Positions 13,332 to 22,036 of a stretch of 24,055 nucleotides of DNA are shown one piece after another. A program made the position numbers and the translations under genes. A model generated the notes under the pieces. It saw only the letters and a list, made by a program, of their open reading frames with translations. It had not been told where the DNA came from and did not search any database. Each line of letters starts with the position of its first letter. Positions within the stretch are counted from its first letter, which is position 1. The DNA is from Candidatus Levyibacteriota bacterium (GTDB lineage Bacteria; Patescibacteria; Microgenomatia; Levybacterales; UBA12049): positions 1 through 24,055 of the forward strand of contig JACPGP010000038.1 of NCBI GenBank assembly GCA_016182425.1. Reading direction: 5' to 3'.

Positions 13332-14513
13332 ATGGTAAAAGTGCAGACATTGAAGGGTTTTCGGGATTTTTTGCCCAAAGAGGCGAAAAAACGGCAGTAT
13401 GTCATAAACACATTAAAAACTGTGTTTGAGTCGTATGGATTTGAGCCTTTAGAAACACCGGCGCTTGAATATGAAGAAGTACTGCTTGGAAAATATGGTG
13501 AGGAAGGAGATAAGATGATGTATAGATTTGAGGATTTAGGAAAGAGAAAAGTTGCCCTAAGATATGACCAGACCGTTCCGCTAGCCCGCGTTGTGGCACA
13601 ATATCAAAACGAGTTACCAATTCCTTTTAAGCGATACCAAATCCAACCAGTCTGGCGGGCGGAAAACACCCAAAAAGGCAGATTCCGCGAATTTCTCCAG
13701 TGCGATGCAGATATTGTCGGAAGCTCCTCTCCCCTCTCTGACGCAGAAGTAATCGCTGTTGCTACAAAAGCAGTTGAGAAATTAGGGTTCAAAAATTTTA
13801 AGATTATTATCAATGATCGAGCAAATTTTGCAGGAGTTGAACCACTTGCTATAGTAATAATTGATAAATTAAAAAAAATCGGAAAAGAAGGGGTTTTGAA
13901 AGAACTGGCAGAAAAAGGTCTCCCAACTAAGTCTCTTGATCAAATATTGGAAAAGTGGCCAACAGAAAATTTGAAGGAAATTACTAAAGTATTAAACGAC
14001 TCACGAGTAATATTTGATTCCACCCTGGCAAGAGGGCTCGACTATTACACTGGTTTAATTTTTGAAATTGAAATTGATGGATATACTGCTGGATCTGTTT
14101 GTGGCGGCGGAAGGTATGACAAACTGATTGGCATGTTTGCAAACAGAGATATCCCGGCTGTTGGATTTGCCTTTGGATTCGACAGACTTTTGGAAGCAAT
14201 GGACGAGCTCAAACTTTTTCCAGATGATTTGCAAACAACAAAAGCTTTAGTGACAGTTTTTTTCAAAGAACTTAAAGAAAAATCCCTCGAAGTTGCTTCG
14301 AAACTTCGCTCAAATAATATCAATATCGAACTGTATTTAGATGAAAATTCATCTTTAGAAAAACAACTCAAATACGCCGACCAAAAAGGAATTCCTTATG
14401 CAGTTATTATTGGCCCAGAAGAGGCAAAAAATAATTCTGTTACTGTTAAAAACCTCAAAACCCGTGAGCAAAAAACCATCCCTCAAGAAACCCTCCAAAG
14501 CGAGTTGCAATAG
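13332..14513 (+). CDS. hisS: Histidyl-tRNA synthetase
   Basis: The 393-residue class II synthetase attaches histidine to tRNA-His. It has GFRDFLPKEA at the start, class II motif 2 region PVWRAENTQKGRFREFLQCDADI (about residues 106-128), the histidine-specific signature LARGLDYYTG (about 232-241), motif 3 AVGFAFGFDRLLEAM and a C-terminal anticodon-binding domain. It is somewhat shorter than the E. coli enzyme. The mRNA is predicted to be leaderless. It follows the M24 gene by 31 bp. Confidence 0.97.
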   Translation: MVKVQTLKGFRDFLPKEAKKRQYVINTLKTVFESYGFEPLETPALEYEEVLLGKYGEEGDKMMYRFEDLGKRKVALRYDQTVPLARVVAQYQNELPIPFKRYQIQPVWRAENTQKGRFREFLQCDADIVGSSSPLSDAEVIAVATKAVEKLGFKNFKIIINDRANFAGVEPLAIVIIDKLKKIGKEGVLKELAEKGLPTKSLDQILEKWPTENLKEITKVLNDSRVIFDSTLARGLDYYTGLIFEIEIDGYTAGSVCGGGRYDKLIGMFANRDIPAVGFAFGFDRLLEAMDELKLFPDDLQTTKALVTVFFKELKEKSLEVASKLRSNNINIELYLDENSSLEKQLKYADQKGIPYAVIIGPEEAKNNSVTVKNLKTREQKTIPQETLQSELQ

Positions 14514-14533
14514 CTTCGTTAATACTTTATAAT
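14505..14533 (+). promoter_or_regulatory. rpmE-prfA promoter, leaderless type
   Basis: TTGCAA (14505-14510), an exactly 17-bp spacer and a perfect TATAAT (14528-14533) lie 7 nt before the rpmE ATG. The -35 overlaps the last codons of hisS. The mRNA should start at or next to the start codon. Confidence 0.75.
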
Positions 14534-14540
14534 TAACATC

Positions 14541-14840
14541 ATGAAAGCAAGTATACATCCAGCATACTTTGAACAAGCGCAGGTGATGTGCGTGTGTGGA
14601 AATAGATTTACTGTGGGATCAACACAGGAAGTGATTCATGTGGAGCTTTGCAGCAACTGTCACCCTTTTTATACTGGCGAGCAACGGTTTGTTGATACTG
14701 CCTCTCGAATTCAAAAGTTCCAAAAAAAGCAGGAAATTGCCAAAACCTATGTGTCAAAAAAAGTAAAGAAACTGGAAGATCAAAAACAAAAAGACCAAGG
14801 CCCCAAGACACTTCGCGAAATGCTCGAATCCCTCAAGTAG
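14541..14840 (+). CDS. rpmE: Ribosomal protein bL31
   Basis: The 99-residue protein begins MKASIHPAYFEQAQVMCVCG. The zinc-binding cysteines are all present (Cys17, Cys19, Cys37, Cys40), so this is the Zn-containing C+ form. It is longer than the usual ~70 residues because of a charged C-terminal tail (residues about 62-99, rich in Lys and Gln). It sits on the large subunit near the central protuberance. Its stop is directly followed by the prfA ATG (TAGATG), the usual pairing of these two genes. Confidence 0.95.
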   Translation: MKASIHPAYFEQAQVMCVCGNRFTVGSTQEVIHVELCSNCHPFYTGEQRFVDTASRIQKFQKKQEIAKTYVSKKVKKLEDQKQKDQGPKTLREMLESLK

Positions 14841-15719
14841 ATGGACGATTACAGACTCATACAAATTCAGGAACTAGACAAAAAAATTGCCGAAACAAAG
14901 CAGCTTCTTGCCGACCCGGCACTTTCAGAGTTGGCGCAAAAAGAATTACAAATGCTTGAAGAGCAAAAAAGGCAACTTGAAGAAAGCTTGTCTGCAAGTA
15001 CGCAGTCTTCGGAGGAGTCGCTTGATACACGTAACGTTATTTTAGAAATAAAAGGCGCAGCTGGTGGCGAGGAAGCAAAACTGTGGGCCGAGGAGCTGCT
15101 TCGCATGTATACGCGGTTTGCCGAAAAATTAAGGTATAAAGCTGAAAGCCTTGATGAGTCTGTCATAAAAATTTCAGGTGCAGATGCTTTTGGCGCGTTT
15201 AAGTATGAAGCAGGCGTGCATCGGGTGCAGCGAATCCCCAAAACCGAAAAAAGAGGCCGCATTCACACTTCAACTGCTACTGTTTCAGTGCTGCCAGAGC
15301 TTGAAGATGTTGATTTACATATTAACCCGGATGATGTTGAATTCGAGGCTTTTCGGGCAGGAGGACATGGCGGACAAAATGTTAATAAAGTATCAACTGC
15401 TGTACGGCTTAAGCACAAACCAACGGGAATTGTAATAACCTGCCAAACAGAGCGATTTCAAGCGCAAAACCGAGAAATTGCATATTCTATGCTGCGGGCG
15501 AAATTGTGGGAAATAGAACTGGAAAAACAACAGGAGCAAATAGGATCGTTAAAAGCAACCCAGGTGGGAAGGGGTATGCGGGCAGAAAAAATTCGAACCT
15601 ATAATTTTCCCCAAGACCGGCTTACCGATCATCGAATAAACAAATCATGGCGCAATCTGGAATCAATCCTAGATGGAGATTTAGACGAGATAAACCGAGC
15701 AGCAACAGTCGTTACCTAA
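14841..15719 (+). CDS. prfA: Peptide chain release factor 1, short form
   Basis: The 292-residue factor terminates at UAA and UAG. It shows the PxT codon-recognition motif as PKT (residues 133-135, in RIPKTEKRGRIHTST) and the GGQ motif of peptidyl hydrolysis at 177-179 (RAGGHGGQNVNKVST). Class I RF1 is about 360 residues in E. coli; here the N-terminal domain is cut to about 60 residues, a helical coil (LDKKIAETKQLL). It is paired with rpmE and starts on the base after its stop, without SD. Confidence 0.95.
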   Translation: MDDYRLIQIQELDKKIAETKQLLADPALSELAQKELQMLEEQKRQLEESLSASTQSSEESLDTRNVILEIKGAAGGEEAKLWAEELLRMYTRFAEKLRYKAESLDESVIKISGADAFGAFKYEAGVHRVQRIPKTEKRGRIHTSTATVSVLPELEDVDLHINPDDVEFEAFRAGGHGGQNVNKVSTAVRLKHKPTGIVITCQTERFQAQNREIAYSMLRAKLWEIELEKQQEQIGSLKATQVGRGMRAEKIRTYNFPQDRLTDHRINKSWRNLESILDGDLDEINRAATVVT

Positions 15720-15736
15720 TCTTATTTAGCCTGCTG

Positions 15737-18376
15737 TTAGTGTATATGATCTAAAAAAAGACCAGTTTTATTATTGATGGTTTTTAGCATATCAAATATT
15801 ACAACAATTGTTAATGCAGCGCCTGCGGCAATGAACCAGCTTTCTATACCAAGAACAGTTGTTTCAAACATGTCGCGTAAAGAAGGTGTATAAATGATAA
15901 GAAATGTGGCAATTATTGATAGTATGGATGCGAAAAAGAGATACTTATTGACCATCAGTCCTCTGTTGAGTACTCTGTATCGGAACGATCTAAAATTATA
16001 CGCATTTGCAATTTGCACCATAATCATGCTTATCAACACCGTTGTCCTTGCGACTTCTGGTGGAAATTGAATAATATTGTAAGAAAGATATGCCACGCAA
16101 AATGCGATGACTCCCATTGAAACCCCATTGAGAATAATAACGTTCATAAACTCATTCGTTAAGATATTGGCATTATTGCGAGGTCTTTCTGTCATAATGT
16201 CTTTTGATGTCTCGTTAAAGCCAAGGGTTATTGCAGGAAGGTCATCGGTAACAATATTCATAAAAAGAATTTGTAGTGCGGTGATAATTGGCGTATACCA
16301 ACCAAGATACGGTGCCATAAGTATACCAGCAAAGAGAATATAAATATCTGATAAATTACATGAAAGTTGATAAGTAACAAACTTGCGAATGTTATTAAAA
16401 ATTGTTCTTCCTTCTTTGATTGCGACAACGATTGTTGCAAAATTATCATCTTTTAAGGTTATATCGGCAACAGATCGTGATACATCTGTTCCATTTATCC
16501 CCATAGCAACTCCTATATGGGCCTCCTTTAAGGCTGGCGCATCGTTAACTCCATCCCCAGTCATTGTAACAATTTCGTTATTTGCCTTGAGTGCTCTGAC
16601 AATTCGCAATTTATCTTCAGGTTTTACACGAGCAAAAATGGCTGTGGCGACAACAGCCTTTGCCATCTCATCATCAGAAAGTTTACCTATCTCTTCCCCC
16701 GTCAAAATATCTCCCACAATACCTATTTGCCCAGCAACTGCAAGGGCTGTTTCTTTATTGTCCCCAGTAATCATTTTTACTTTAATACCGCTCTGTGTAC
16801 ACTGTACAATTGCCTCAGCCACTTCTTCCCGCGGCGGATCTTCCATAGCAGTTAGACCCAAAAATATAAACTCATCTTCTGAATATGAATCTTGAGGGTT
16901 AACCTTATATGCAAAAGCGAGGGATCGAAATGATTTTAGAGATAATTGTTGATTTACTGCTAAGATGTTTCTTTTCCCCTCGTCTGATATTTTTTGGATA
17001 CCGTCTTGCGTTTGTACAGCAGTGCATTTTTGCAAAATCACTTCTGGTGCACCTTTTGCGTATACAACCTTTTCATTTTCATCTTGATAGAGAACGGACA
17101 TCATTTTTCTTTGAGAATCAAATGGCATTTCCTCAATGCGCGGATTTGGAAAGCTTTCCTTAAATAGTCTAAACTTTGCACCGAAAATAAGCAGAGCCCC
17201 CTCTGTTGATGATCCTATTACGTTATAAAATGCGTCTGTTCCTAAACGCTCAATATTGGAGTCATTACAGATGATGGCGCATTTTATTAATCTCATCAAA
17301 GATTCATTATTGACAGCATCAATCTTTACCGCATTTTCAGCAATTTCTCCTTTTGCTTCATACCCTACACCGCTTATGTCGTAGAATCTCCCGGCACTAT
17401 AAATTTTGCGTACTGTCATTTCCCCTTTTGTTAGGGTTCCTGTTTTGTCAGAGCAAATAACCGACGTTTCACCAAGCGTTTCTATAATTGACATTCTATT
17501 CACTATGGCATTCTGCTTTGCCATACGATTTACTCCATATGCCAGAGTCGCTGTAAGCACAACGGGGAATCCTTCTGGAAACGAAGACACAGATAATGCA
17601 ATAACAATAATTAAAATATTAATAACTACATCCAGCGTAGCAACCTCGGCACGGGTGAATAAGACAATCCCTGACAATACGGCAGCAGTAATTCCTACAA
17701 TCGCCATGTATTTTGAGATATTGTTTACTTTATCCTGAAGAGGAAGATGCTTTTCTGCAGTCGAGATCATTCCTGCAATTTTGCCAAATTTGGTATTCAT
17801 GCCTGTGCGAAGCACTTGTGCTCTGCATTTTCCGCTTACAACGTACGAACCCATATAGATAAGGTTTTCATCAGTGTAAGAAGATAGGAATCCAGGACTT
17901 TTTTTAACATCAGTCGATTCTCCCGTCAGTATAGATTCATTTGTTTCCAGTTTGCTCTCCTCAAGCACAACACAGTCTGCCGGTATCTTTTCGCCTGTGC
18001 GAAGCACAACAATATCCCCCGGTACGATTTGATTTGAAGGCACTTCATGCTCTTTTGCACTTCGTATTACACGAGATATCGGCATAATCATTTTTCGGAG
18101 GGCACTGATTGCTTTCTCTGCCTTGTACTCCTGTATAAATCCCGTGGTAACAACAATGGCAATAACAATAAGAATGACGTATCCTGTAATCTCTTTTCCG
18201 AGCAAAAATGAGACAATGGCCGTAATACTTAACAGGTAAAGAACGAAATTTTTCTTTACTTGTCTTAAGAGAATCTGCAGGGGTGATATTCTATGCACTT
18301 CTTGTATTTCGTTGGGGCCGTATTGTTTAAGTTTTTGCAATACTTCTTCTTGAGTTAGTCCTTGAAAATTATTCAT
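15737..18376 (-). CDS. P-type Ca2+-transporting ATPase (type IIA-like)
   Basis: From ATG 18376 the product has 879 residues. P-type motifs are all present: TGES (151-154), PEG in M4 (267-269), the phosphorylated Asp310 in DKTGT, KGAP (441-444), MITGDN (535-540) and TGDGVNDAPA (606-615). The Ca2+ ligands of SERCA have counterparts: Glu in FPEGFP, Asn674 and Asp677 in M5 (SCNLSD), Asn707, Thr710 and Asp711 in M6 (MNIVTDD). Thus ATP-driven Ca2+ (or Mn2+) export from the cytoplasm is likely. A TTG 12 bp upstream is possible, but ATG is preferred. It follows htrA after a 95-bp gap in which TTGTCA is visible, but no good -10. Confidence 0.9.
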   Translation of the reverse strand: MNNFQGLTQEEVLQKLKQYGPNEIQEVHRISPLQILLRQVKKNFVLYLLSITAIVSFLLGKEITGYVILIVIAIVVTTGFIQEYKAEKAISALRKMIMPISRVIRSAKEHEVPSNQIVPGDIVVLRTGEKIPADCVVLEESKLETNESILTGESTDVKKSPGFLSSYTDENLIYMGSYVVSGKCRAQVLRTGMNTKFGKIAGMISTAEKHLPLQDKVNNISKYMAIVGITAAVLSGIVLFTRAEVATLDVVINILIIVIALSVSSFPEGFPVVLTATLAYGVNRMAKQNAIVNRMSIIETLGETSVICSDKTGTLTKGEMTVRKIYSAGRFYDISGVGYEAKGEIAENAVKIDAVNNESLMRLIKCAIICNDSNIERLGTDAFYNVIGSSTEGALLIFGAKFRLFKESFPNPRIEEMPFDSQRKMMSVLYQDENEKVVYAKGAPEVILQKCTAVQTQDGIQKISDEGKRNILAVNQQLSLKSFRSLAFAYKVNPQDSYSEDEFIFLGLTAMEDPPREEVAEAIVQCTQSGIKVKMITGDNKETALAVAGQIGIVGDILTGEEIGKLSDDEMAKAVVATAIFARVKPEDKLRIVRALKANNEIVTMTGDGVNDAPALKEAHIGVAMGINGTDVSRSVADITLKDDNFATIVVAIKEGRTIFNNIRKFVTYQLSCNLSDIYILFAGILMAPYLGWYTPIITALQILFMNIVTDDLPAITLGFNETSKDIMTERPRNNANILTNEFMNVIILNGVSMGVIAFCVAYLSYNIIQFPPEVARTTVLISMIMVQIANAYNFRSFRYRVLNRGLMVNKYLFFASILSIIATFLIIYTPSLRDMFETTVLGIESWFIAAGAALTIVVIFDMLKTINNKTGLFLDHIH

Positions 18377-18471
18377 GGGCAGTAACAATTAAATTACTTA
18401 TTTAGACTATCATGTCGTAGTTTTCTTGACAATGGGCCAAACAATGTGGCAATCCCCCTTTGCATAAAAAA

Positions 18472-19608
18472 TTACTGATCGGGAGTTGGTTGCAGGGTGG
18501 CTTTAAGATCAAGCGTCTTTCCCTCTGATTCTTTTTCCTTATCACTCCTCCACACAGTAATAGTTATTGTGTCGCCAACTTTTTTTTTGCTAATAACAGT
18601 TGCTAAGGTATTCGCATCGGAAAGTTTTACTCCATCAATTTTGGTAATAATATCTCCCTCTTGTATGTCAGCTTTTTCTGCAGCCGATCCTTCCACAACC
18701 TGCTCCACATAAGCTCCTTCTGGCAATTCGTTGCGAATTGCCACTTGGCGACTAATCATTTGGTATCCAACCCCTAAGTAGGGTCTTGAAAACCCGCCAG
18801 TTTGGCTAAAATTTGTCAAAGCTTCTTTGACAACATTGATGGGAATGGCAAAACCAATGTTTTCTGCTCCCGATGCCACAGCCACATTCACTCCCACTGC
18901 TTGTGCAGATGAGTTAAGAAGTGGCCCCCCAGAGTTGCCTGGATTAATTGCGGCATCAGTTTGAATAACATCTTCAAATTCAGTTACTTCCTCCTCAAAT
19001 GGTGAACCAGTAGTAATACCTCGCCCTAACCCACTGATAATCCCCTTTGTGACCGTGCCTCGAAATTCTCCAAGAGGAGTCCCAACAGCCACAGCCAGTT
19101 GCCCAACTTTAAGCTTCGAGGAATCTCCTAACGTAAGCGGCTTTAAGCCCGTGGCGCTTATTTTCAGAATGGCAATATCGTTGGTGGGGTCTCTGTAGAT
19201 TTTCTCGACATCGTATTTTTTTCCATCAGAGGTTATAACCTTATACTTTCCCTGGGATTGTACTACATGCTTATTAGTCACAATCAGTCCATCAGCCGAA
19301 GCAATAAATCCAGAGGCAATGTCTTGTTCTTTCTGCGTTCCCCTTGGTCTTCGAAAAAAACTAAATGGATCAAATGGATCGATTTGTATAATTCGCTGTT
19401 CTATTCCAACGGTGACAACCGATGGAGTTACCTTCTCAACAATATCGGTAACGACAGACTCCTCGGAGACTATTTTTACTTTTTCTGAGGGTCCTTGGAT
19501 TTTAGGAACTTTAAACTTCTCAACAATCTGCGGCGCATACTTTGTCAGCACGTTCCAACCTGCCAAAAACGCCACAAGAAAAGCAACCAAAACAATAAGC
19601 TTTCTCAT
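18472..19608 (-). CDS. HtrA/DegP-like serine protease
   Basis: The 378-residue protein has an N-terminal membrane anchor (residues about 3-20), a trypsin-like domain with the triad His114 (VTNKHVV), Asp144 (TNDIAIL) and Ser226 (GNSGGP), and one C-terminal PDZ domain (PYLGVGYQ... IQEGDIITKIDGVKL). It is the DegS/HtrA type that degrades misfolded or regulatory proteins outside the membrane. It lies 4 bp after ctpA, a paired proteolytic module, and has no SD. Confidence 0.95.
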   Translation of the reverse strand: MRKLIVLVAFLVAFLAGWNVLTKYAPQIVEKFKVPKIQGPSEKVKIVSEESVVTDIVEKVTPSVVTVGIEQRIIQIDPFDPFSFFRRPRGTQKEQDIASGFIASADGLIVTNKHVVQSQGKYKVITSDGKKYDVEKIYRDPTNDIAILKISATGLKPLTLGDSSKLKVGQLAVAVGTPLGEFRGTVTKGIISGLGRGITTGSPFEEEVTEFEDVIQTDAAINPGNSGGPLLNSSAQAVGVNVAVASGAENIGFAIPINVVKEALTNFSQTGGFSRPYLGVGYQMISRQVAIRNELPEGAYVEQVVEGSAAEKADIQEGDIITKIDGVKLSDANTLATVISKKKVGDTITITVWRSDKEKESEGKTLDLKATLQPTPDQ

Positions 19609-19612
19609 AAAA

Positions 19613-20974
19613 CTATTTTACTAATTCTTCAACAGCTCTTTCAAGCTGGGTATCGTGGGATGGATTCTTCTCATCCAGGGCAACCGCAATATCGGGAGTA
19701 ATTCCCTTTTCATGCACCCAGGTGCCCTTAGGAGTTAGCCATTTGGCAATGGTTACATGAAGACCTGCTCCATCGCCCAAATCTTCTGCTTGCTGAATAG
19801 TCCCTTTGCCAAAAGATGTCTCCCCAATAAGCTTTGCCCGATTATAGTCGCGCAGAGCTCCAGCCACAATCTCCGAAGCCGATGCCGACCCTTTATTGAT
19901 TAAAGCAATCATAGGAATATCTGTTAAGAGACCTTTACGCGAAACCTCAAAATTAGTTTTTTCTCCTTTCCCCTTATCCTGAACAACAATCACTCCTTCT
20001 TTTAAGAACTCGGAGGCTATAAAAGAGGCGTCGGTAAGATATCCACCCGGATTATTGCGCAAATCAAGAATTAGCCCCTTTAGGGCACTGCCACTTTTTT
20101 TCATCTGCACCGACACATCATTTACCATGGAAACCCATTCATTATTTGTCCGATCTCCAAACTGCGACAGTCTGATATAAATCACCTGCTTATCCTTGGT
20201 GCCAAGAACCGGCACTTTAGAATCCTCTTTCTTACTGCCTTTTTCTTCCTCTTTTTTTTCACCTTCGTTTTTAGAGATTTTTTCATCTTTATCTTTTTGA
20301 GAAATGTTTTCCAAGGAAATATTCTCAATCTCAGACAATTTCTTGATTTTCCCATCCACGCTTTTAACCAAAATAGTCCCGCGTGTAATCTTAATCTCTT
20401 TAGGTTTTGTTTCGTCTTTACGAACAACAGAAAGGGTCACTGTTGTCCCTTTCGGTCCGCGAATTTTCTCAACAGCCTCAACCAGCGTCCAACCCTCTGT
20501 ACTTTTATCATCAACTTTTACTATTGCGTCTCCTGCTTTAATCCCCGCCTTCTGCGCCGGCATGCCGTCCAGGGGCGCAATCACAATAATTTGTTTATCT
20601 CTCATCCCCAGTTCCGCCCCTATTCCTTCAAACTGCCCAGCTAGTCCTTGCTTAAAATCATTATTCTGTTTGGGCGGCAGAAATACGGTGTATGGATCGT
20701 CAAGACTCCCCACCATTCCCGAAATTGCGCCATTGAGCAACATCTGGGAAGAAATAGCAGATTTGTCGTAGTACGAATTCTCCAGCTTCTGCAAAACTGT
20801 CCAGAAAAGGCTAAAATCAATATTCGAAACTGCGGGCGGAGGCTCTTTACTGGTAATGTTAATGCTTGGCTTATATTGTTTCCAGTCAGAGGTAATTTTT
20901 GTTACACCCACAAAGTACCCACCAAGGGCAGAAAAAAGAGCGACAAAAATAAGCTGTAATAATCGTGTTCTCAT
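19613..20974 (-). CDS. ctpA: S41 C-terminal processing peptidase CtpA
   Basis: The 453-residue protein has one N-terminal membrane segment, a PDZ domain (about residues 110-200: LGMRDKQIIVIAPLDGMPAQKAGIKAGDAIVKVD), and an S41 domain with the Ser/Lys dyad Ser365 (INKGSASASE) and Lys390 (SFGKGTIQ). Such enzymes trim or remove proteins from their C-termini outside the membrane. A lysine/glutamate-rich insert (about residues 222-255) separates PDZ and the catalytic core. The ATG overlaps the rpsR stop (ATGA). Confidence 0.95.
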   Translation of the reverse strand: MRTRLLQLIFVALFSALGGYFVGVTKITSDWKQYKPSINITSKEPPPAVSNIDFSLFWTVLQKLENSYYDKSAISSQMLLNGAISGMVGSLDDPYTVFLPPKQNNDFKQGLAGQFEGIGAELGMRDKQIIVIAPLDGMPAQKAGIKAGDAIVKVDDKSTEGWTLVEAVEKIRGPKGTTVTLSVVRKDETKPKEIKITRGTILVKSVDGKIKKLSEIENISLENISQKDKDEKISKNEGEKKEEEKGSKKEDSKVPVLGTKDKQVIYIRLSQFGDRTNNEWVSMVNDVSVQMKKSGSALKGLILDLRNNPGGYLTDASFIASEFLKEGVIVVQDKGKGEKTNFEVSRKGLLTDIPMIALINKGSASASEIVAGALRDYNRAKLIGETSFGKGTIQQAEDLGDGAGLHVTIAKWLTPKGTWVHEKGITPDIAVALDEKNPSHDTQLERAVEELVK

Positions 20975-21213
20975 CCAATGAATGAAAGAAGCGCAAGATG
21001 ACGGGCGTGTTTAATACCCACTGTTAAACGTTTCTGGTGCATGCTGCAAATTCCGCTTCGTGCTCTACCAATTATCTTTCCGCGATCTGTCACAAATCGC
21101 TTAAGCGTCTCTGTATCGGAAAACCAGGGACTTTTCTTCTCCGTGCAGAAATAGCAATTTTTGGGAACAATTATTTTTCTTCTTGGTCTTCTGACTGTTT
21201 TACGCGCTGCCAT
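20971..21213 (-). CDS. rpsR: Ribosomal protein bS18
   Basis: The 80-residue small-subunit protein binds next to S6. It contains the Zn-site candidates Cys20 and Cys23 (NCYFC) with Cys56 and His59 (ICSMH), and the usual TDRGKIIGRARSGICSMHQKRL segment. It lies 6 nt after ssb and overlaps ctpA by 4 bp. The rplI (bL9) that normally follows rpsR is not here, as is reported for Patescibacteria. Confidence 0.95.
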   Translation of the reverse strand: MAARKTVRRPRRKIIVPKNCYFCTEKKSPWFSDTETLKRFVTDRGKIIGRARSGICSMHQKRLTVGIKHARHLALLSFIG

Positions 21214-21219
21214 ATAGTC

Positions 21220-21699
21220 TTAAAAAGGAATATCATCAGGGGCAACTTCTTCTGTTTCCTCTTCCTCTTTCTCTTTCTTCTTAGATGCCTTAGGACTTTG
21301 GGCCGGCTGCATAGGCTGTACAACTTTCTTAGGTTCCGTTTCTTCTTCCTCTGTCTTTTCTGGGCGCTTGCTGTCTAAAAGAATCATGTCGTCAATTACA
21401 ACTTCTGTTGTGGTACGACTTGTGCCATCCTGCGCAGTCCACGCTCTTGTCGAAAGCCTCCCTTCAACGTAAACTTTTCTTCCTTTGACTAAAAATTGGC
21501 TGCAAAGTTCGGCCAGCTTATTCCAGGCAACAATTCTATGAAAATCTGCCTCTTCCCGCTTCTCTCCCGCATCGGTGGTCCAACTTCTATTTGTTGCTAA
21601 AGAAAACGAGCAAACAGCAGCGCCATTTGGCGTATAACGTAACTCCGGATCTCTGGTTAAATTACCAATCAGCTGAACTCTGTTTAAACTTCTTGCCAT
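21220..21699 (-). CDS. ssb: Single-stranded DNA-binding protein
   Basis: The 159-residue protein begins MARSLNRVQLIGNLTRDPELRYTPNGAAVCSFSLATN, the classical SSB OB-fold, ending near residue 110. A charged, low-complexity linker leads to the acidic tip EEVAPDDIPF, whose DDIPF end is the contact point for partner proteins such as the replication and repair enzymes. It lies between rpsF (3-bp gap) and rpsR, the conserved arrangement. Confidence 0.97.
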   Translation of the reverse strand: MARSLNRVQLIGNLTRDPELRYTPNGAAVCSFSLATNRSWTTDAGEKREEADFHRIVAWNKLAELCSQFLVKGRKVYVEGRLSTRAWTAQDGTSRTTTEVVIDDMILLDSKRPEKTEEEETEPKKVVQPMQPAQSPKASKKKEKEEEETEEVAPDDIPF

Positions 21700-21702
21700 A
21701 AC

Positions 21703-21981
21703 TTACTTCTTTCTAATGAGTAAATGCCTCAATAAATCCTCTACTCCCAATAATTTCTTTTCAAAGTCCGAAGGAATTGCCTCTTTTGCCTCAAGGGAGA
21801 GCACCGAAAAGAATCCACTGGTCTCTTTTTTGATTTTATAAGCAAGTGGTTTGAGTCCCCAATTATCTTCTTTTAAGACTTTCATTTCTTTAAGCCACCC
21901 TTTTACTGTATCTAATACCTTTTTTCGCTTTGCTTCAGTCAGGGATGAGCGTAAAACCATCACCAATTCATACTCCCGCAT
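21703..21981 (-). CDS. rpsF: Ribosomal protein bS6
   Basis: From ATG 21981 the product has 92 residues, starting MREYELVMVLRSSLTE, with the WGLKPLAYKIKKETSGFFSVL strand typical of S6. The frame is open further upstream, but ATG 21981 gives the family length and lies 7 nt after the promoter. It heads rpsF-ssb-rpsR-ctpA-htrA. Confidence 0.95.
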   Translation of the reverse strand: MREYELVMVLRSSLTEAKRKKVLDTVKGWLKEMKVLKEDNWGLKPLAYKIKKETSGFFSVLSLEAKEAIPSDFEKKLLGVEDLLRHLLIRKK

Positions 21982-21988
21982 GTTTCTT

Positions 21989-22018
21989 ATTTTACCATTC
22001 CCGAAAGTCTTCACGCAA
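21989..22018 (-). promoter_or_regulatory. rpsF operon promoter, leaderless type
   Basis: Minus-strand TTGCGT (22013-22018), an 18-bp spacer and TAAAAT (21989-21994) lie 7 nt before the rpsF ATG. The spacing is the same as at the yebC, nif3 and rpmE promoters. Confidence 0.55.
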
Positions 22019-22036
22019 GGGCTAAAAAATCTTATC

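Noticed and set aside
18377..18388. TTG start four codons upstream for the P-type ATPase
   Set aside because: Neither start has an SD; ATG directly followed by NNFQGLT is the simpler choice and agrees with usual ATPase N-termini.
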